64,000 bases of DNA from an uncultured Paludibacter sp. (GTDB taxonomy: Bacteria > Bacteroidota > Bacteroidia > Bacteroidales > Paludibacteraceae): contig CALCBD010000004.1 of the NCBI GenBank assembly GCA_937897985.1, positions 1 to 64,000 on the forward strand, in the 5' to 3' direction. The notes under the pieces are model-generated. The model did no database searches. It was not told the origin of the DNA and saw only the letters and a program-made list of their open reading frames with translations. How positions within the stretch are numbered: the first letter of the stretch is position 1; the number at the start of each line of letters is the position of its first letter. Of the stretch, positions 27,057 to 34,740 are shown piece after piece. Both the position numbers and the translations under genes were made by a program.

Positions 27057-28772
27057 ATGCAAAAATCAGTTGTATATATCCTGTTTTTTATCATATCTTT
27101 CAGCCTATCTGCCCGTAAAACGACAGTAACCACCGCTTCGTCCATCAACAATGGTAACTGGGCAGCGGGCGACACCATCGTGATGCGAAACGGCACATGG
27201 ACCAATCAGACCATCAGCCTCACAGCCAATGGTAACGCCGCAAATCCGGTGGTTTTACAGGCGGAAACAGCCGGATTGGTGATTCTGAACGGAACTTCAC
27301 GACTTTCAATCGGTGGTAGCTATATTGTTGTTTCAGGTTTGTATTTCCTGAACGGAACCCTGAGCGGAAATGCTGTGATTGAATTCAGAACTGGTGTAAA
27401 TGCTTCGAACTGCATATTGAAAAACTCAGCTATAGCAAGTTATAACCCTTCTGACAACACTGTAGACAGTAAATGGGTCTCACTTTACGGACAAAACAAT
27501 AGGGTCGATCACTGCTCGTTCGAAAATAAAACCAACTCCGGCACTTTGCTCGTCGTTTGGCTTACCAGCGGGATAACCGTCAACCATATCATTTCCAACA
27601 ATTACTTTGGTTACCGGAATTCCAATCTCGATGCCGACGGAAACGAACTGAACGGTCAGGAAATCATCCGTGTAGGCGACAGTTCCACTTCAATGACCAT
27701 TGCCGGCGTCACAGTATCAGGTAACTACTTCGAACGTTGTAACGGTGAAATTGAAACCATCTCAAATAAATCGTGCGGAAATCTCTACACCAATAATCTG
27801 TTTTACGAATGCCACGGAATGTTGACCCTCAGACACGGTAACAGTTGTACGGTGGCAGGAAATTATTTCTTTGGTAATGGTGTTTCAGAGTCAGGTGGCG
27901 TACGTATTATCGGCGAAAATCATAAAGTATACAACAATTATTTCGAAAATCTGAGAGGAACAAATTACCGGTCGGCACTTTGCATGGTAAGAGGAAAGGA
28001 AAACTCAGCTCTCAACGAATATTTTCAGGTTAAAAATGCTCTGGTTGCTTTTAACACCATGGTGAATTGCTCGCAGGCATTTTCAATCAATTATAACAGC
28101 AGCAGCTCACTTACTTTGCCACCGATCAATTCGGTAATTGCTCACAACCATGTATATAACACAAGTTCAACCTACAACAACGTTACTATTGATCAAAACA
28201 GTGTTTCGGCCATGACCGTAACCTGGAAAAACAATCTGATGAATCAGGGAAAATACAGTAATTTCAGCTATAATTCCACTCAGGTCATTACAGGTGTCGA
28301 CGCAAAAATGTCACTGGCAGGAACCAGAATAAACATGTACGAACCCGGAGCTTCTACATTACTAACAAACTACAATACAGCTGAATACAACGAGATAACC
28401 AATGACATCAGAGGACGCAGCAGAATTGCAACAGCAAAAATGCCCGGTGCAAGTGATCTGAACGGTTCGGTAAGCATTTCGATGCCCGAAAAAAAATTGG
28501 TTGGAGCTGCATTTTTCAACAATCCGTCAACGGGAACAGATCACACATTAATAAAATCTGATATTACAACAGTTAAGATTTCAAATAAAAATATTCAGTT
28601 CAAATCTGAAAATGAAGGAGATATAACAATACTAAAGCTCAACGGAACGATCATTTGCAAAATGAACATTGAACCGGAAGTATACTACAACAGAACACTC
28701 GAAAAAGGCATTTATCTTTTGGTATTTAATGGTATAAATATCACTGAAACAAAAAAAATTATCATCATTTAA
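27057..28772 (+). CDS. Secreted PL6-family lyase (second copy), T9SS cargo
   Basis: A 571-residue protein from the ATG at 27057, chosen because MQKSVVYILFFIISFSLSA is a proper signal peptide; the longer frame starts inside a hairpin. A PL6 beta-helix fills about residues 20-430 and a T9SS sorting domain ends the protein (about 495-571). Lys238 (SNKSC) and Arg259 (LTLRHG) are again 21 residues apart, and EIETISNKS and GGVRIIGENHKVYNNYFENL are family-typical. It lacks the N-terminal accessory modules of the first PL6 protein. Expected reaction: beta-elimination of alginate. Eight bases separate it from the PL17 gene. Confidence 0.88.
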   Translation: MQKSVVYILFFIISFSLSARKTTVTTASSINNGNWAAGDTIVMRNGTWTNQTISLTANGNAANPVVLQAETAGLVILNGTSRLSIGGSYIVVSGLYFLNGTLSGNAVIEFRTGVNASNCILKNSAIASYNPSDNTVDSKWVSLYGQNNRVDHCSFENKTNSGTLLVVWLTSGITVNHIISNNYFGYRNSNLDADGNELNGQEIIRVGDSSTSMTIAGVTVSGNYFERCNGEIETISNKSCGNLYTNNLFYECHGMLTLRHGNSCTVAGNYFFGNGVSESGGVRIIGENHKVYNNYFENLRGTNYRSALCMVRGKENSALNEYFQVKNALVAFNTMVNCSQAFSINYNSSSSLTLPPINSVIAHNHVYNTSSTYNNVTIDQNSVSAMTVTWKNNLMNQGKYSNFSYNSTQVITGVDAKMSLAGTRINMYEPGASTLLTNYNTAEYNEITNDIRGRSRIATAKMPGASDLNGSVSISMPEKKLVGAAFFNNPSTGTDHTLIKSDITTVKISNKNIQFKSENEGDITILKLNGTIICKMNIEPEVYYNRTLEKGIYLLVFNGINITETKKIIII

Positions 28773-28779
28773 AAAAATC

Positions 28780-30963
28780 ATGAAACTCAGAATTTTAGCT
28801 ATATTATTGGCAACAAACCTGTTGACTGGTTTTGCAACACAGCATCCCGGTTTATTTTTAACTCCTCAGGGGGTGAAGGAAATCAGAAGTTCGCTGGGTA
28901 AATATCCTGCATTCGATAAATCGGTTGATGAATTAAAGCAAATTGCCGACAAAGCCGTGAAATCCGAAATCATTGTTCCCGTTCCAAAAGATGGTGGTGG
29001 TGGTTATACCCACGAAAAACATAAAAACAACTACTACGAAATGAATGCCTGCGGAATCCTTTATCAGTTGACAGGCAAAAAGGAATATGCACAGTTTGTG
29101 AAGGATATGTTGATGAAATATGCCGGTTTGTATCCCACACTGGGCTTACACCCGGCGGCTAAATCCGAAACCCCCGGAAAACTGTTCTGGCAAACTCTGA
29201 ATGAATCGGTTTGGTTGGTACATACAGCCAATGCTTACGATTGTGTTTATAATTTTATTACGGAACAGGACCGAAAATACATTGAGAAAAACCTGTTCTA
29301 TCCTGTTGCCGGGTTTATTTCAAACGGAAATCCGGCCAATTATGCCGTTTTTAACAAAATGCACAATCACGGCACCTGGGCTACTACTGCCGTTGGTATG
29401 ATTGGATACGCTATGGGTGATAAAAATCTGATTGATATGGCTTTATACGGTTCAAAAAAAGATGGTAAAACAGGATTTATCCGCCAGCTGGACGTTTTGT
29501 TCTCACCCGATGGATATTTTACCGAAGGTCCGTATTATCAGCGATACGCTATATGGCCGTTCATGACTTTTGCTCAGGTAATTCAGAATCAACAACCCGA
29601 ACTGAAAATTTTCGGCTACCGTAACGGAATCTTGCTGAAAGCCGTAAACACATCATTACAAAGCACTTACAACGACGAATTTGTTTATCTGAACGATGCA
29701 CTCTATAAAACTTTTAAAACCCAGGAATTAGTATATGCGGTTGATATAGCATTTAAAAACAATCCAACAGATTTTACATTAACGGATATTGCCGGACAGC
29801 AGAAATCATTTTTCGTTTCGGATGCAGGATTAACTACTGCAAAAGCCATTCATGAAAACAAAATCAAACCTTTCAGGTTAAAATCGATGCTGGTTCGGGA
29901 TGGTCAGAACGGTGACGAGGGCGGAATAGCCTTTTTGAGAAATAAAAATTGCCTCCTGACCTTAAAAGCCACATCACACGGACTTTCGCATGGTCATTAC
30001 GATAAATTGTCAATTGCATATTCCGATAACGGACACCAGATTTTGCCCGATTACGGAGCTGCCCGGTTTTTAAATATCGAACCAAAAAACGGTGGAAATT
30101 ATACGAAGGAAAACTATACCTGGGCCATGCAAACCATAGCTCACAATACGGTTACGCTCAATGAAACCAGTCATTTCGATGCAAAAATCAAGGTTTCTTC
30201 CGATTTTCACTCCGACATTCAATACTGCGATATTTCCAATCAGAAAATACAGGTAATTTCGGCTGTCGATACCAATGCTTATAAAGGGGTAAAGTTACAA
30301 CGAACCACAACAATGATTGACAATGAGGCATTCGAATTTCCGGTGATAATCGATATTTTCAGAGTACAATCCAATCAGCCGGCGAAAATCGATTTTCCGT
30401 TTTATTATCGCGGACAATTGGTATCCACAAGCTTTAAAACTCAGAAAAATGTCGCTCAACTTCAACCTTTGGGCACAAAAAACGGTTACCAGCATCTTTG
30501 GCTCGAAGCTACAGGAAAGACTGATCAACCAACCGCTTGTTTTACATTCGTGAACGACAATCGTTTTTACAGTATTTCCACCGTGTGCAACACAAATACC
30601 GAATTCCTGTTTACTCGTCTCGGGGCGAATGATCCGGATTTTAATCTCCGTTCTGAAACTGCTTTTATGCTGCGTCAGCCAAATTCAACCCGACACAGCT
30701 TCGTTTCGGTAATCGAACCACACGGGCTTTATGATTTAACAAAGGAAATAACCGAAAATTACAAGTCTGGTATAACGGGCATAGAAGTATTAAATGATGA
30801 TTCAGAGTATACTGCCGTTAAAATCCGGACTTCAGCATCGAAAACTTTTTTATTGATTACACTGAATAAAGATTTTGATGTAGCAAAAACACGAACCGTT
30901 CAAATTAACGGAAAAGATATAACATTCAGAGGAAATTATTTATTTAAAGATATTACTAACTAA
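28780..30963 (+). CDS. PL17-family oligoalginate lyase (heparinase II/III-like)
   Basis: A 727-residue protein with a signal peptide (about 1-19). An N-terminal alpha/alpha toroid (alginate lyase part, about 40-330) is followed by a C-terminal heparinase II/III beta-sandwich (about 370-720). Active-site residues known from PL17 Alg17C have counterparts: Asn196-His197 in MHNHGTW and Tyr253 in EGPYYQRY. SHGLSHGHYDKLSIAYSDNG carries the conserved His and Tyr of the sandwich domain. PL17 enzymes are usually exolytic and turn alginate oligomers into unsaturated monouronate, which then feeds KdgF, encoded next. There is no T9SS tail, so a periplasmic location is likely. Confidence 0.92.
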   Translation: MKLRILAILLATNLLTGFATQHPGLFLTPQGVKEIRSSLGKYPAFDKSVDELKQIADKAVKSEIIVPVPKDGGGGYTHEKHKNNYYEMNACGILYQLTGKKEYAQFVKDMLMKYAGLYPTLGLHPAAKSETPGKLFWQTLNESVWLVHTANAYDCVYNFITEQDRKYIEKNLFYPVAGFISNGNPANYAVFNKMHNHGTWATTAVGMIGYAMGDKNLIDMALYGSKKDGKTGFIRQLDVLFSPDGYFTEGPYYQRYAIWPFMTFAQVIQNQQPELKIFGYRNGILLKAVNTSLQSTYNDEFVYLNDALYKTFKTQELVYAVDIAFKNNPTDFTLTDIAGQQKSFFVSDAGLTTAKAIHENKIKPFRLKSMLVRDGQNGDEGGIAFLRNKNCLLTLKATSHGLSHGHYDKLSIAYSDNGHQILPDYGAARFLNIEPKNGGNYTKENYTWAMQTIAHNTVTLNETSHFDAKIKVSSDFHSDIQYCDISNQKIQVISAVDTNAYKGVKLQRTTTMIDNEAFEFPVIIDIFRVQSNQPAKIDFPFYYRGQLVSTSFKTQKNVAQLQPLGTKNGYQHLWLEATGKTDQPTACFTFVNDNRFYSISTVCNTNTEFLFTRLGANDPDFNLRSETAFMLRQPNSTRHSFVSVIEPHGLYDLTKEITENYKSGITGIEVLNDDSEYTAVKIRTSASKTFLLITLNKDFDVAKTRTVQINGKDITFRGNYLFKDITN

Positions 30964-30977
30964 AAAAACAACAGATT

Positions 30978-31319
30978 ATGAAAACAAAAAGTGAGAATTT
31001 TATTGTCAGCAGCGAACTTCCGTGGGAAAATCCTTCACAGGGCATAACACGTCAGATCATGGGATACGATGGTCAGTTAATGCTGGTAAAGGTTAAATTC
31101 GAAAAAGGAGCTATCGGCTATGTACATGAGCATTTTCATTCACAAAGCACCTATGTCGTAAGCGGAAAATTCGAAGTAATGATTAAAGGTGAAAAACGGA
31201 TCCTTGAGGCAGGTGATGGTTTTTACATCGAACCGGACGCTCCGCATGGTGCAGTTTGTCTCGAAGATGGAATTTTAATTGACGTTTTCAGTCCGATGCG
31301 TCAGGATTTTCTTAAATAA
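30978..31319 (+). CDS. kdgF: KdgF-like cupin, linearises unsaturated uronate
   Basis: A 113-residue single-domain cupin. The metal site is visible as His50, His52 and Gln56 in GYVHEHFHSQSTYVVSG plus His90 in DAPHG, matching the His/His/Gln/His set of KdgF. KdgF converts 4,5-unsaturated monouronates from pectin or alginate into the linear ketonised form (DEH). No signal peptide is present, so it acts in the cytosol. The place between PL17 and the permease fits this step exactly. Gaps to its neighbours are 14 and 7 bases. Confidence 0.88.
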   Translation: MKTKSENFIVSSELPWENPSQGITRQIMGYDGQLMLVKVKFEKGAIGYVHEHFHSQSTYVVSGKFEVMIKGEKRILEAGDGFYIEPDAPHGAVCLEDGILIDVFSPMRQDFLK

Positions 31320-31326
31320 TTAAACA

Positions 31327-32844
31327 ATGGGGAATCAAGGCTCTAAAGCATCCACCCCTTCGGAAAGTGGTGGAATACGTTTCAAAATCAAAGGCCTGCG
31401 ATGGTGGGTCATTGGAATGATTATGCTTATTACCATCATTAATTATCTCGACAGAGGAACACTCAACTACATGTGGGTTGCCAATATTGAGTACAATCTG
31501 GTCGACGAAATCAATCCGGATGCAAATGTAAATCAGGCACAGTTTTTCTCCAACGACAGCAGCTATCTGCTTGTATCGAAAAAAGGTGAAAAAGTAACCA
31601 TGCATGTTTCAAAACTCAGTTTTAAAAACGATGGTAAAACAGTGGTTAACCGCCAGGGAATAGCTTATGATCTGGGCATAGTTGATAAGAATGCATCAGT
31701 AGCTGATGCTACCAAACAAGCCAAGGATTTATTGGGACAAATCACTATTTTCTTTATGATAGCGTATGGATTCAGTCAGCTTTTTTCCGGTAAACTTTAC
31801 GACAAAATCGGTACCCGGAAAGGATTTCTGGTTTCGGTGCTTATTTGGGGTACTGCCGACGCATTAACTTCACTTGCACGCGGAAAAGTTTCACTCACAG
31901 GATTCCGGATGATGCTCGGACTCGGTGAAGCCGGACCGTGGCCGGGTGCAACTAAAAGTAATGCCGAATGGTTTCCGCAAAAAGAACGGGCATTCGCTCA
32001 GGGACTTTTCGGGGCTGCTGCTTCCATTGGTTCTATTTTGGCTCCTGTTATTATCCTTATGCTCTACATTTCATTTGGTTGGAAAATCACATTTGTCATC
32101 GTGGGTGGAATTGGTTTGCTCTGGATTATTCCGTGGCTGGTTATCAACACCAAAGGTCCGAAAGAACATAAATGGATTACCGAAAATGAACGCGAATACA
32201 TCCTCAGTGGTCAGCCCGAATCAAAAATATCTGACGAACGGGCTAAAAGCTGGGCAGAATTATTATCAAACAAAAAAAATTATTCTGTCATTCTGGGACG
32301 ATTCTTCCTTGATCCGATTTGGTGGATGTTTGTCACCTTCCTGCCAATGTATCTGGTTGATCAATACAAGCTGAATATCAAAGAATTAGCCTTTTCGGCA
32401 TGGATTCCTTATGTTGGAGCCATGATTGGAAGCATTTCAGGTGGCTGGTTCTCGGGATATTTGATACGTAAAGGTAAAACAGTAGACAGAGCCCGAAAAA
32501 CAGCTATGGTTTTAGGTGGATTCATCATTGTACCGTCGGTAATTGCAGCCGTATTGGTACCCAATGCAATTGCCGCTGTAATACTAATGGCGTTTGTACT
32601 CGGAGGTTTTCAGTTTACAATAGTTAACATCCAAACACTGCCGAGTGATTTACATTGCGGAAAATCAGTGGGTTCGCTGGCAGGTCTTGGAGGTGCAGCT
32701 GCCGTACTCGGTACTATTTTAGCTATACTTTTTGCCGGACAAATTGCAAGTTGGCCTCTCTTGTTCGGACTTTTAGCAGCTTTGGTACCATTATCACTAC
32801 TGTCGGTATTTCTGACAGTCGGAAAAATAGAACAAATAAAATAA
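31327..32844 (+). CDS. MFS permease, probable uronate/DEH importer (ExuT-like)
   Basis: A 505-residue major facilitator with about 12 membrane helices. Helix 1 ends in INYLDRGTLNY, typical of the anion:cation symporter group that takes up hexuronates, and SGKLYDKIGTRKGF follows helix 2. The odd feature is the loop between helices 1 and 2: about 85 hydrophilic residues (about 52-136, including SSYLLVSKKGEKVTMHVS), against about 25 in usual family members. By topology this insert faces the periplasm. The permease should import the monouronate for the cytosolic KdgF and reductase. Confidence 0.88.
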   Translation: MGNQGSKASTPSESGGIRFKIKGLRWWVIGMIMLITIINYLDRGTLNYMWVANIEYNLVDEINPDANVNQAQFFSNDSSYLLVSKKGEKVTMHVSKLSFKNDGKTVVNRQGIAYDLGIVDKNASVADATKQAKDLLGQITIFFMIAYGFSQLFSGKLYDKIGTRKGFLVSVLIWGTADALTSLARGKVSLTGFRMMLGLGEAGPWPGATKSNAEWFPQKERAFAQGLFGAAASIGSILAPVIILMLYISFGWKITFVIVGGIGLLWIIPWLVINTKGPKEHKWITENEREYILSGQPESKISDERAKSWAELLSNKKNYSVILGRFFLDPIWWMFVTFLPMYLVDQYKLNIKELAFSAWIPYVGAMIGSISGGWFSGYLIRKGKTVDRARKTAMVLGGFIIVPSVIAAVLVPNAIAAVILMAFVLGGFQFTIVNIQTLPSDLHCGKSVGSLAGLGGAAAVLGTILAILFAGQIASWPLLFGLLAALVPLSLLSVFLTVGKIEQIK

Positions 32845-32885
32845 TTTACAATTTTAACATTTTTCAATTTATAATTTTAACGAAA

Positions 32886-32921
32886 ATGAAATTACACATT
32901 GCAGATGTATTTAAAAAGTAA
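32886..32921 (+). other. Eleven-residue mini-frame between permease and reductase
   Basis: ATG to TAA encodes MKLHIADVFKK. It sits in the otherwise empty 106-base gap between two operon genes. It may be a gene remnant, a translated leader, or chance; the short length prevents a decision. Confidence 0.2.
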
Positions 32922-32950
32922 ATAGTCAATAATTAAAAGCATATATATTT

Positions 32951-33703
32951 ATGAAATTAGAAGGAAAAGTAGCCATCGTTACAGGTGGTGCACGCGATTT
33001 GGGTCGTGCAATTTCGGTGAAGTTAGCTTCGGAAGGTGCAAAAGTTGTCATCAATTATTTTGACAATCCCGAAGATGCCGAAGAAACATTGAAAATGGTT
33101 CAGAATGTTGGTTCTGAAGGAATTATTGTTCAGGGGGATATGACAAAAGCCACTGATGTAAAAAAACTCTTTGATGCTTCAGTCGGAAAATTTGGTAATA
33201 AAATCGATGTTCTTGTAAATGTAGTTGGTGGTATTGTTGGTCGAAAAACGATTACCGAACAGGATGAAGACTGGTATAATTTCCTGATGGATGTCAACAT
33301 GAAAAGTTGCTGGCTGTGTACCCGTGAAGTTGTACCTTATATGACAGAAGGTAGTTCAATCATTAATTTCTCTTCACTGGCTGCACGCGATGGAGGTGGC
33401 CCGGGTGCTTCGATGTACGCATCGGCCAAAGGTGCTGTAATGACTTTCACACGTTCAATGGCCAAAGAATTAGGTCCAAAAGGAATCAGAGTAAATGCAT
33501 TGGCTCCGGGTACCATAGCAACATCATTTCACGACAGATTTAACACTCCTGAAAATCGTGAACGCATGAAAGGAATCTATCCTCTTCGCCGTGAAGGTGA
33601 TGCCGGCGACGTTGCCGATTTGGTGGCGTTCTTAGCCTGTGCCGATTCCGATTACCTGACCGGTACCAATATCGACATCAACGGAGGAATGTCATTCTCC
33701 TGA
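32951..33703 (+). CDS. SDR-family oxidoreductase, probable DEH reductase
   Basis: A 250-residue short-chain dehydrogenase. The nucleotide-binding motif is TGGARDLGRA near the N-terminus, and the catalytic triad is Ser142, Tyr156 and Lys160 (MYASAKGA). PGTIATSFH and the C-terminal YLTGTNIDINGG are typical SDR features. In alginate loci an enzyme of this class reduces DEH to 2-keto-3-deoxy-D-gluconate with NAD(P)H, which I take as its role by context. The KDG kinase and aldolase needed afterwards are not in the window. It is the last gene of unit 2. Confidence 0.85.
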   Translation: MKLEGKVAIVTGGARDLGRAISVKLASEGAKVVINYFDNPEDAEETLKMVQNVGSEGIIVQGDMTKATDVKKLFDASVGKFGNKIDVLVNVVGGIVGRKTITEQDEDWYNFLMDVNMKSCWLCTREVVPYMTEGSSIINFSSLAARDGGGPGASMYASAKGAVMTFTRSMAKELGPKGIRVNALAPGTIATSFHDRFNTPENRERMKGIYPLRREGDAGDVADLVAFLACADSDYLTGTNIDINGGMSFS

Positions 33704-33731
33704 TTTTTTCGTTCCGTTATCAACTTAATAT

Positions 33732-33779
33732 TCTCTCTCCGGTTCGGTTTTTATGCGAACCGGAGAGAGATTTTTTTTT
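33732..33779 (+). terminator. Strong terminator of alginate transcription unit 2
   Basis: A perfect 15-bp stem TCTCTCTCCGGTTCG/CGAACCGGAGAGAGA (33732-33746 with 33756-33770) with a nine-base loop, then nine T residues. It lies about 30 bases after the reductase gene. Confidence 0.95.
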
Positions 33780-33876
33780 GAGCAAACTTCAGGAAAAAAT
33801 CAAAGTTTGTAACATTCTTCTAAATATTTTATTGCGGAATTCTTTTAAAATCTCGCAATTGTTACAAATCATTTTT

Positions 33877-34233
33877 CTATAATAATGAGTTAAAGTTATT
33901 CGATCTGATAAAACTTTGTTTGATTTTATTCACCTGTATAATTGTCAGAAATCCTGACTTTTCCAATCCTTTTAAATCGCTTCGTGCTTTAAAATTTGAC
34001 ACCTGAAATCGATTTTCTATTTCTTTAGAATTCAATACTCTGTCGGGCTCATCATACATCAATTTAATGATTTGTGCCTGACGTTCATTGATATTTGGTA
34101 TTTTAAGGAACTGAGCAGCGTGTTTTGCTTCACGTTGTTTGCGTCTGATATAATCCTTTAAAGCATCGAAAGCCTTTTCCATTGTTTTCAGATGATAAGT
34201 AACCATGGAATTCTCCAAAAACCTTTCAGCCAT
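33877..34233 (-). pseudogene. C-terminal fragment of a Fic-family protein
   Basis: A 118-residue frame resembling the C-terminus of Fic/DOC proteins: a helical stretch (AFDALKDYIRRKQREAK), then LNERQ-like NINERQAQIIKLMYDEP and a winged-helix segment (SKEIENRFQVSNFKARSDLKGLEKSGFL). The catalytic Fic motif HPFxxGNGR is missing, and no upstream frame on the same strand supplies it. I therefore read it as a remnant. It could still be expressed as a small winged-helix protein, from an ATG at 34233 or 34206. Confidence 0.6.
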
Positions 34234-34385
34234 AATTTATGATCTTCAGCCAATGATTTTTGCCGGCGTGCTGAACGGTTTGTGCCGTCAGCATCCATCT
34301 CGTTGTTTCCATCTCCATCAGTTGGCTTTCCACCATCGCCAAAATAAAAACTAACCACATCTTTCGAACCGTTACAGATTGGGAT
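34234..34385. other. Unassigned segment between two gene fragments
   Basis: About 150 bases join the Fic remnant to the AraC remnant. On the minus strand they read partly as a Gly/Asp-rich peptide (GDGGKPTDGDGNNEMDADG), overlapping the start of the Fic fragment. The peptide is not recognised, and no complete gene is present. It may be a third fragment. Confidence 0.35.
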
Positions 34386-34610
34386 GTAGGTTTGAGCCGC
34401 GTACAATTCTATCGTAAAATCAAATCGATTACCGGTAAAACACCCAGTTCACTGATACTCGAAATCCGTATGAATGCTGCCTCGGAACTTATACGGAAAA
34501 CTGATTTGAATATCAATGAAATTGCTTATCAGGTTGGGTTCAACGACTCATCATATTTCGGCAAATGCTTCAAATCTTATTTTGGAGTAACTCCGGGTGA
34601 ATATGCATAA
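34386..34610 (+). pseudogene. AraC-type DNA-binding domain fragment of a lost regulator
   Basis: About 74 residues, from VGLSRVQFYRKIKSITG to YFGVTPGEYA, form both helix-turn-helix units of an AraC domain. The sequence style is that of the C-terminus of Bacteroidota hybrid two-component systems, which often control polysaccharide loci. Everything upstream is gone: the homology stops abruptly at about 34386 and no other in-frame domain precedes it. A TTG at 34392 could start translation, but no promoter is seen. It is most likely the tail of a deleted regulator gene. Confidence 0.7.
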
Positions 34611-34692
34611 TGAAGAAAATATGTATTCCCGTTAAATAAAAAAAAACTTACTACATAAAAATCTTATATAACTTAAACAAATTATACAAATA

Positions 34693-34722
34693 TTGTTGGC
34701 TTAAAAACAATTATTATCTTTG
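34693..34722 (+). promoter_or_regulatory. Promoter of the M6 protease gene
   Basis: TTG at 34693-34695, a 19-bp spacer and TATCTTTG at 34715-34722 match the Bacteroidota consensus closely. Transcription would start near 34729, leaving a leader of about 12 nt to the ATG at 34741. It excludes the upstream in-frame TTG at 34720. Confidence 0.75.
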
Positions 34723-34740
34723 CAGGCTAATTTGTTTATT

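Noticed and set aside
12265..33703. Classical PUL with SusC/SusD
   Set aside because: No TonB-dependent receptor or SusD-like lipoprotein is encoded anywhere in the window.
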